From JASHPR01 sp963795055 (GTDB lineage Bacteria; Actinomycetota; Actinomycetes; Streptosporangiales; Streptosporangiaceae), in NCBI GenBank assembly GCA_963795055.1, contig CAWCGJ010000011.1:62001-126000 (forward strand): a DNA stretch of 64,000 nt, in the 5' to 3' direction. Within the stretch, counting starts at the first letter, position 1. Each line of letters starts with the position of its first letter. Under the pieces are notes generated by a model. The model searched no databases and had not been told where the DNA came from. It saw only the letters and a program-made list of their open reading frames with translations. Shown here piece by piece: positions 58,878 through 64,000 of this stretch. Position numbers and translations under genes: made by a program.

Positions 58878-59720
58878 CTACCCGGCCAGGGCCGCCTCGG
58901 GCGCAGGCACCTCGGCCGGCACCGGCGGTGACCCCTGCAGCAGGATCCGGTTCATCACCCGGCGCATCCCGTGGTAGTCGTTGACGGCCATGTGCCACAC
59001 CTGGCGGTTGTCCCAGAACGCGACCGACCCGGGCCGCCACGTGAACCTGGTCACGAACTCCGCCTGGCCGCCGTGGTCGAACAGGTAGCGGAGCAGCCCG
59101 AGGCTCTCCCGCCGGGTCCAGCCCTCGAAGCGGGTGGTGTACTCCGGGTTGACGTACAGGACCAGCTTCCCGGTCTCGGGGTGGCGGGTGACGACCGGAT
59201 GCAGCGGGCCTTCCGCCGCGTCGTACTCCGCGATCGACGGCTCCGGCGGCGAGGTCTGCTCGTAACTGAGGCCGAGCTTGCGTACGTTGGCGTGGACCGC
59301 GCGCATGCCGAGCAGCGTGCGCTTGAGGCCTTCGGACAGCGCCTCGTAAGCCGGCACCATCCCCGCGAACATCGTGTCGCCGCCGTAGGCCGGGCATTCC
59401 TCGGCGAACAGCACGGTGCCCAGCGGCGGCTCGTCGAAGCAGGTCATGTCGACATGCCAGCTCTCCCCGACGTTGCGCGTCTGATCCGGCTCCTTGCGCA
59501 GCTGCTGCTTGGTCCGGATCGGGCCGAAACGCAGCGCGAAGCGCTCCCGCTGCTCCTCGTTGAGGAACTGGTCCCGGAAGAAGATGACGCCGTGCTCGGC
59601 CCACGCCCGCCGGACCGCCGCGTAGACCGCGTCCGGGTAGCCGCGGGCCAGGTCCAGCCCGCGGATTTCCGCGCCGATGTGCCCGCCCACGCGCCGGACC
59701 TCCGGCAGGTCTGCCGTCAT
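58878..59720 (-). CDS. TauD/TfdA-type Fe(II)/2-oxoglutarate dioxygenase
   Basis: This 280-residue dioxygenase has the iron facial triad in WHVDM (His, Asp) and WHMAVNDYHG (second His), with a 2-oxoglutarate Arg in MRRVMNRILL. GVIFFRDQFLNEEQRERFAL and LGTVLFAEECPAYGGDTMFA also match. It probably hydroxylates or desulfonates a small acid. Same-strand neighbours are the LLM enzyme downstream and, beyond 186 nt, the DUF899 gene. No co-substrate gene gives further hints. Confidence 0.92.
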   Translation of the reverse strand: MTADLPEVRRVGGHIGAEIRGLDLARGYPDAVYAAVRRAWAEHGVIFFRDQFLNEEQRERFALRFGPIRTKQQLRKEPDQTRNVGESWHVDMTCFDEPPLGTVLFAEECPAYGGDTMFAGMVPAYEALSEGLKRTLLGMRAVHANVRKLGLSYEQTSPPEPSIAEYDAAEGPLHPVVTRHPETGKLVLYVNPEYTTRFEGWTRRESLGLLRYLFDHGGQAEFVTRFTWRPGSVAFWDNRQVWHMAVNDYHGMRRVMNRILLQGSPPVPAEVPAPEAALAG

Positions 59721-59867
59721 CTCGCAGCTCCCTTCGCGCCGCCGGATGCCGCGTCGTCAGCCGTCGCGGATCTCAGCTCTCATCATCGGGTCGCGGAGGA
59801 CGGTCGCGACAGCAGGTTCCTGTCGGCCGGAAGCCAACTGACGAGGAAAAAGCTCACTGAGCGCGTG

Positions 59868-59903
59868 GTGCGGCCGGGCGTCCTGGCGGACGCCCGGCCG
59901 CAC
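59868..59903 (-). terminator. Intrinsic terminator of the DUF2182-DUF899 operon
   Basis: A perfect 16-bp stem (59868-59883 with 59888-59903) and a 4-nt loop begin 3 nt after the DUF899 stop on the minus strand. A TTTTT tract occurs about 15-20 nt later. Confidence 0.85.
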
Positions 59904-59906
59904 GTG

Positions 59907-60671
59907 TCACTGGCTGTCGTACTCGTCGTGGCGGCGCCACCAGAAGCCGGTTTCGTTGCGGCCGCGCGGCGCGCGATCGAGCCACTGGTACATGCCCCAC
60001 AGGCCGTCCAGCCCGCGCGCATACGCCGAGTAGGTGTGGTAGACGACGCCGTCCTCGAACGCGAACGCGCTCACGCCGGGCCCCTCACGCCGGTAGGTCT
60101 CCCAGTCGGTGCCGACGATCGACTGGCTGAAGGCGTCGCGCGAACTCTCCTCGCCGGCCGCCGGCCGCAGGTCCTCCGCACCGAAGTTGTACGCGACGGC
60201 TCCCGCTGCCCATTCCTGTTGGGTGTGCGCCACCCCGAAGTCGAAGTTGAAGTCGCTGCCGTAGGAGGACGCCCAGGGGAAGCTCCACCCCATCCGCTGC
60301 CGGTACGCCTGGATCTTCGCGAGAGGAGCCCGCGACACCGCGCAGAGCGTGACGTCGTGGTGGGCGAGGTGGACGACCGAGCCGTTGAAGCCGTCGGCGA
60401 TCGCCGAGCAGGACGGGCACCCCGCGGTGTAGTCGGGCCCCAGCATGAAGTGGTAGGTGAGCAGCTGCGAGCGTCCCGCGAACAGGTCAGCCAGCGACGC
60501 GGTGCCCTCGTCGGTCTCGAACCGGTACTGCTTGTCGACCCGGACCCAGGGCAGTTCCTGCCGCTGCCGCGCCAGTTCGTCGCTGCGCCGGGTGAGCGCC
60601 TTCTCGGCCTCCAGCAGCTCCAGCCGGGCCGCGAGCCACTCGTCGCGCGTCCCGGTCCTGTGATCGGTCAT
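59907..60671 (-). CDS. DUF899 (thioredoxin-like) protein
   Basis: This 254-residue DUF899 protein has the core LLTYHFMLGPDYTAGCPSCS (CxxC in a thioredoxin-like fold), HLAHHDVTLCAVSRAPLAKI, FPWASSYGSDFNFDFGV and TYSAYARGLDGLWGMYQWLD. The reaction is unknown; a thiol redox role is inferred from CPSC. It is 60 nt downstream of the DUF2182 gene and shares its control region. A strong terminator follows. Confidence 0.92.
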   Translation of the reverse strand: MTDHRTGTRDEWLAARLELLEAEKALTRRSDELARQRQELPWVRVDKQYRFETDEGTASLADLFAGRSQLLTYHFMLGPDYTAGCPSCSAIADGFNGSVVHLAHHDVTLCAVSRAPLAKIQAYRQRMGWSFPWASSYGSDFNFDFGVAHTQQEWAAGAVAYNFGAEDLRPAAGEESSRDAFSQSIVGTDWETYRREGPGVSAFAFEDGVVYHTYSAYARGLDGLWGMYQWLDRAPRGRNETGFWWRRHDEYDSQ

Positions 60672-60731
60672 GGTTCCTCTCCTCCTGGTGGGTCATAACG
60701 GTCTGGCCTGGCCCGCGCCGCCGGTGCCCGC

Positions 60732-61439
60732 TCACATCGGCGGCGTCAGCCCGGGCACCGACGTGGGCGCCACGACGATCAGGATTCCCAGCCCGATGAT
60801 CGCCAGCGCCAGCGGCACGTCGATGGCGGCCTTCGCGGGCAGCAGCTTCTGCGCCAGCGCGAGCACGGTGATCACCGCCATCCAGGTGATGCTCATCACG
60901 CCCAGCGCCACCAGCAGCACCATCAGCCCGAGGCTCGATCCGACGCAGCACAGCCCGAACCCGAATCCGGAGCGGACGCTCTCCCGGCAGCGCCGGCGAA
61001 AGTACCGCTTGAGCGGCGTGAGCTCGTAGACGCCGGCCGCGATCGCGACCACCCCGGCGGCCACCGCTTCGTGCGGCCGGTACAGGGCGTACACCGCGAC
61101 GCCCACCAGGGCCCAGACCACGAGGTACGACCCGACGAACAGCGGCACGGCGCGCACGCCGCCGGCCTGGGCACGTCTGACCGCCGCCGGGGCCGCGCCC
61201 GGGAGCATCATCGCCGCCATCATCCACGCCCACAGGGCGGCAAAGAACGCGAACGAGCCGAGCCTGGTCGCCACCCCCATGTCCATCCCGTTCATCTGCC
61301 GGACCGTGACGACCCAGGATGCGGCGGCCAGCCCGAGCGTGGCGGTCAGCGCGGCGGCCGTCGCGGCCGTCCCGGGCCTCGCCCCGGCAGCGCCGGGAGC
61401 CGGCCGCGCCGGGGCCGGGGGCTCTGGCTGGATGCTCAT
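60732..61439 (-). CDS. DUF2182 integral membrane protein
   Basis: This 235-residue protein has five to six TM helices (ATLGLAAASWVVTVRQMNGM, WAWMMAAMMLPGAAPA, LFVGSYLVVWALVGVAVYA, LMVLLVALGVMSITWMAVIT, LALAIIGLGILIVVAP). The Met-rich MNGMDMG and WMMAAMMLPG and the FGLCCVGS motif are DUF2182 hallmarks, suggesting a metal (copper) site. GGAGGAG precedes ATG 61439. It and the DUF899 gene are probably a unit regulated by the two operator copies at 61469-61526. Confidence 0.92.
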   Translation of the reverse strand: MSIQPEPPAPARPAPGAAGARPGTAATAAALTATLGLAAASWVVTVRQMNGMDMGVATRLGSFAFFAALWAWMMAAMMLPGAAPAAVRRAQAGGVRAVPLFVGSYLVVWALVGVAVYALYRPHEAVAAGVVAIAAGVYELTPLKRYFRRRCRESVRSGFGFGLCCVGSSLGLMVLLVALGVMSITWMAVITVLALAQKLLPAKAAIDVPLALAIIGLGILIVVAPTSVPGLTPPM

Positions 61440-61468
61440 GGTGCTCCTCCGTGAGGGGTCTCTCCCTT

Positions 61469-61526
61469 ATGCGCAACCTTATGGTTGCACATGAGTGCGT
61501 CAATGCGCAACTAGACGGTTGCACGT
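61469..61526. promoter_or_regulatory. Duplicated 24-bp ArsR-like operator
   Basis: The sequence ATGCGCAAC-5-GGTTGCAC occurs at 61469-61492 and again at 61503-61526 (34-bp period). Each is an inverted repeat GCAAC/GTTGC. It is AT-richer than the surroundings. It lies upstream of the DUF2182 gene and divergently upstream of the adenylate-kinase-like gene. Confidence 0.7.
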
Positions 61527-61602
61527 ACCGCGGACGCCGCCGCGCGGCGAGCTATCGACCGGAGCGGCAGGCGCGCGGGATGATGACCTTGAGGAGACCG
61601 GC

Positions 61603-62277
61603 ATGCGGATACTGATGATCGCGCCCCCCGGCGCGGGCAAGGGGACTCAGGGCGCGCTGATCGCCGCGCACTTCGACATCCCGCACATCGCGACCGGTGA
61701 GCTGCTGCGCGATCACGTGGCGCGGCAGACCGCCCTGGGCCAGGCCGTTCAGGCGTACCTCGATCGCGGCGAACTGGTGCCCGACCAGATCGTGCTCGAC
61801 ATGACGCGGGACGCGATGATCGCCGCCAAGGCGGCCGGGGGCGGGTACGTCCTGGACGGGATCCCGCGGAACATGGAGCAGGCCCGCGCGGCCTACGCGA
61901 TCGGCCTGGAGCTCGGCATGACCGCGGATGTGGCGCTGCACCTGCAGGCCGACGACGCGGAGCTCACGCGCCGATTGCTGGCCCGGGCCGCGCTCCAGCA
62001 TCGCTCCGACGACACCGCGGAGGTCATCGCCCAGCGCCTGGCCCTCTACTACGAGGTGACCTCGCCCATCCTCGCGTGGTACCGCGAGCGCGGGATCCTG
62101 GTCTCCGTGGACGCGATGCGCTCCGCGCCTGAGGTCGGACGCGAGATCCTGGTCGCCCTCGAGGCCATGCGCCCGTTCCTGGACCACGGGCCCGTCCGTG
62201 AACGGCTCCCCCTGGACCTGACCAGCCTGGGCGAGGCGTTCGGCGCCACCGGCCCGGCCGCCAGCACATCCGGGTGA
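61603..62277 (+). CDS. Adenylate-kinase-like nucleoside monophosphate kinase
   Basis: This 224-residue kinase has P-loop APPGAGKGTQ (first Gly replaced by Ala), IATGELLRDHVARQTALG, GGYVLDGIPRNMEQARA (an Ile replaces the usual Phe-Pro of DGFPR) and RAALQHRSDDTAEVIAQRL with a short LID. It should move phosphate between ATP and AMP or a related NMP. Its own setting, outside a ribosomal operon, marks it as a second copy. The tail of about 30 residues is extra. GAGGAG is 6 nt before ATG 61603. Confidence 0.9.
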   Translation: MRILMIAPPGAGKGTQGALIAAHFDIPHIATGELLRDHVARQTALGQAVQAYLDRGELVPDQIVLDMTRDAMIAAKAAGGGYVLDGIPRNMEQARAAYAIGLELGMTADVALHLQADDAELTRRLLARAALQHRSDDTAEVIAQRLALYYEVTSPILAWYRERGILVSVDAMRSAPEVGREILVALEAMRPFLDHGPVRERLPLDLTSLGEAFGATGPAASTSG

Positions 62278-62312
62278 GCCCGCGGCGCGCACGGATCCGG
62301 CGGCGGGTGCGG

Positions 62313-63119
62313 TCAGACCCCGAGGGGGCCCTTGGCCGCGGCCTGGAAGACGCGGAACGGCAGCAGCCGCTTGGCCACCAGGCCCGCGCGCTCGACCGGC
62401 TTGCCCGCCGACACCCGCCGGGGCGGGCGCGCGGTCTCGAGGGCCCGCCGCACCGCGGCGGCCACCGCGGCGGCGGGCGCGCCGTTGGCCTCGTCGCGTT
62501 CCATAACGCGCAGCGCCTTGCTGAACGCGGGACCGTAGGGCGGGTCGTCGGCCGTCGCGGCCTTCCGGCGGCTGGCGGTGAAGTCGGTCTTGATGTTGCC
62601 CGGCTCGACCAGCGTCACCTGGACGCCGAACGGCGCGACCTCGTAGGCCAGAGCTTCGCCGTAGCCCTCCAAGGCGAACTTGCTGGCGGTGTAGAAGGCC
62701 TGGAAGGGAATGGCGATCAGGCCGCCGATCGAGCTCACCAGCACGATGCGCCCGCCGCCGCGGGCCCGCATGGCGGGCAGGACCTGCTGCACCACGCGGA
62801 CACAGCCCCAGAAGTTGGTCTCCAGCTGGGCCTGGGCCTCGGCCACCGAGGACTGCTCCACGGCGCCGGCCAGGCCCCACCCGGCGGCGGCGACCAGCGC
62901 GTCGATCCGGCCGCGCCGTTCCAGCACGCCCGCGACGCCAGCGCGGACCGAATCGTCGTCATCGACGTCCATGACCAGCCCCGTGCACCCGGCCGGGACC
63001 GTGCCCCGCCGGCTGGCCCCGGTGACCGCCCACCCGGCCGCCTGCAACGTCTCGGCGCAGGCCCGGCCGATGCCCGCCGATGCGCCGGTGATCAGCACCG
63101 ATCTCGCTTCGTCGTCCAT
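62313..63119 (-). CDS. Short-chain dehydrogenase/reductase
   Basis: This 268-residue SDR has VLITGASAGIGRACAETLQA for NAD(P), ALVAAAGWGLAG (NNAG replaced by AAAG), ILVSSIGG with the catalytic Ser (read as IVLVSSIGG) and YTASKFALEG for catalytic Tyr/Lys. An Arg after beta-2 (ASRRG) suggests NADP. The C-terminus resembles 17-beta-hydroxysteroid-dehydrogenase-like SDRs (VKTDF-like NIKTDF). ATG 63119 has GGAG 7 nt upstream. It is divergent from pstB. Confidence 0.92.
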   Translation of the reverse strand: MDDEARSVLITGASAGIGRACAETLQAAGWAVTGASRRGTVPAGCTGLVMDVDDDDSVRAGVAGVLERRGRIDALVAAAGWGLAGAVEQSSVAEAQAQLETNFWGCVRVVQQVLPAMRARGGGRIVLVSSIGGLIAIPFQAFYTASKFALEGYGEALAYEVAPFGVQVTLVEPGNIKTDFTASRRKAATADDPPYGPAFSKALRVMERDEANGAPAAAVAAAVRRALETARPPRRVSAGKPVERAGLVAKRLLPFRVFQAAAKGPLGV

Positions 63120-63359
63120 AAGGGTGCTCCGATTCACCCGGCCCGTGGCGGGGTCCGCCCAGCTCGTGCCAGGCCGGTCACGGAATCGTACGCCGGATAC
63201 CAGCCGGGCCCGCCCAGGAGGGCAAACCCGCCACGATCCAACTGACCCGGCACGACCCCGCCCCGCGGGCCGGGATACACGTCCGTTTGTCTCGTGGATA
63301 CCTCTCGTTGTTGTTGGGGGGCTAAGAAGTTGTCACGGACAGCCGCGCCGAGGGATGCC

Positions 63360-64000
63360 ATGGAACCGCCAGAGCAGGACGTCACCCAGACCCGCCTACC
63401 CGAGCCGGCGGCCCTGCAGGAGCCGCGCGATGCCGCCGTATCCGACCGGGTGGATGTACCCGTCTTCACCGCGGAGAACGTCTCGATCTACTACGGCTCC
63501 TTCCAGGCCGTCACGGACGTCTCGCTGACCATCTACGAACACGAGATCACGGCCTTCATCGGCTCATCAGGAAGCGGCAAGACGACGGTGCTGCGGGCTT
63601 TCAACCGCATGAACGATCTGGTGCCGGGCTCGCACATGGACGGCGAGATCGACTACCGCGGGGAGTCCCTGTACGGCCCGGGTGTCTCCCCGATCGCGGT
63701 GCGCCGGCGCATCGGCATGGTCTTCCAGAAGCCCAACCCGTTCCCGAAGTCGATCTACGACAACGTCGCCTACGGGCCGCGCATCAACGGCGAGCACAAC
63801 AAGCACAAGCTGGACGAGATCGTCGAGACCTCGCTGCGCCAGGCCGCGCTGTGGGATGAGGTCAAGAACCGCCTGAACAACTCGGGCCTGGGCCTGTCCG
63901 GCGGGCAGGCACAGCGGCTGTGCATCGCCCGCACGATTGCCGTCAAACCGGACGTGATCCTGATGGACGAGCCCGCCTCGGCCCTGGACCCGATCGCCAC
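63360..64000 (+). CDS. pstB: Phosphate ABC transporter ATP-binding protein PstB (3' end outside window)
   Basis: The first 213 residues are present. Marks are NVSIYYGSFQAVTDVSLTIY, Walker A FIGSSGSGKTTVLR, RRIGMVFQKPNPFPKSIYDN (the PstB-type Q-loop), signature LSGGQAQRLCIARTIA and Walker B VILMDEPASALDPIAT. It powers high-affinity phosphate uptake. The N-terminal 35 residues are an acidic extension. ATG 63360 follows GAGGGA. It has no pstSCA in front; a divergent SDR is upstream, and no clear PHO box is seen. Confidence 0.95.
   Translation, partial: MEPPEQDVTQTRLPEPAALQEPRDAAVSDRVDVPVFTAENVSIYYGSFQAVTDVSLTIYEHEITAFIGSSGSGKTTVLRAFNRMNDLVPGSHMDGEIDYRGESLYGPGVSPIAVRRRIGMVFQKPNPFPKSIYDNVAYGPRINGEHNKHKLDEIVETSLRQAALWDEVKNRLNNSGLGLSGGQAQRLCIARTIAVKPDVILMDEPASALDPIA

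Noticed and set aside
63240..63359. PHO box upstream of pstB
   Set aside because: GTTTGTC, GGATACC and GTTGTTG occur with 11-nt spacing, but each differs from GTTCACC by two or more bases, so this is too weak to call.

Overview
The window is very GC-rich DNA with GTG/TTG starts, ATGA/GTGA gene overlaps and an actinobacterial gene complement. It carries a PknG-type kinase, F420-type LLM and mycothiol-type DinB enzymes, ECF sigma factors, HxlR/XRE/TetR/GntR regulators, VapBC and CotH kinase. It also carries the whole selenocysteine (Sec) machinery. The order cannot be fixed from the sequence; a soil actinomycete is the best reading. There is no rRNA, no transposase and no CRISPR, and the only tRNA is tRNA-Sec.

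Layout. 1-598: start of an M24 peptidase. 1152-10640: a PHO box followed by a one-direction block encoding a PstS-like lipoprotein, a GlnX-like four-TM protein, a helical protein, a PknG-like kinase, a PP2C phosphatase, a VWA protein and an FHA protein. This looks like a phosphate-linked Ser/Thr phosphorylation circuit. 10686-13470: CBM48 protein, anti-sigma/sigma pair, MsrB, small ORF. 13563-20631: fused indolepyruvate:ferredoxin oxidoreductase, a frameshifted Rieske oxygenase with an FAD oxidoreductase, and a divergent TetR. 20641-31548: sigma factor, regulators, an inositol-dehydrogenase-like gene, decayed gene fragments, SDR, MBL, DUF2252, XRE-cupin and thioredoxin-reductase-like genes. 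31627-39697: TIM-barrel protein, CotH kinase, membrane protein, CapA, AhpD-like/HxlR pair, DUF3500.

39885-45187: VapBC, then selB, selA, tRNA-Sec and selD. 45347-52384: FCD regulator, then a histidine kinase with an envelope protein, divergent from an ABC exporter (ATPase frameshifted) and its response regulator. 52370-54689: an operon headed by a UGSC-family selenoprotein with an in-frame UGA (Sec98) and a hairpin just downstream that fits the bacterial SECIS rules. It is the visible client of the Sec machinery 10 kb away. 54831-64000: FIST protein, LivF/LivG remnants, MetE-like, LLM, TauD, DUF899/DUF2182, adenylate kinase, SDR and the start of pstB.

Striking features are the UGSC selenoprotein operon, the PHO-box/PstS/PknG block, and a roughly 120-bp interspersed repeat. 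The repeat is inserted in the same reading frame at the N-termini of two unrelated coupled genes. Several truncated genes and two single-base frameshifts show local decay or assembly error. All calls rest on reading the sequence; no database search was run.
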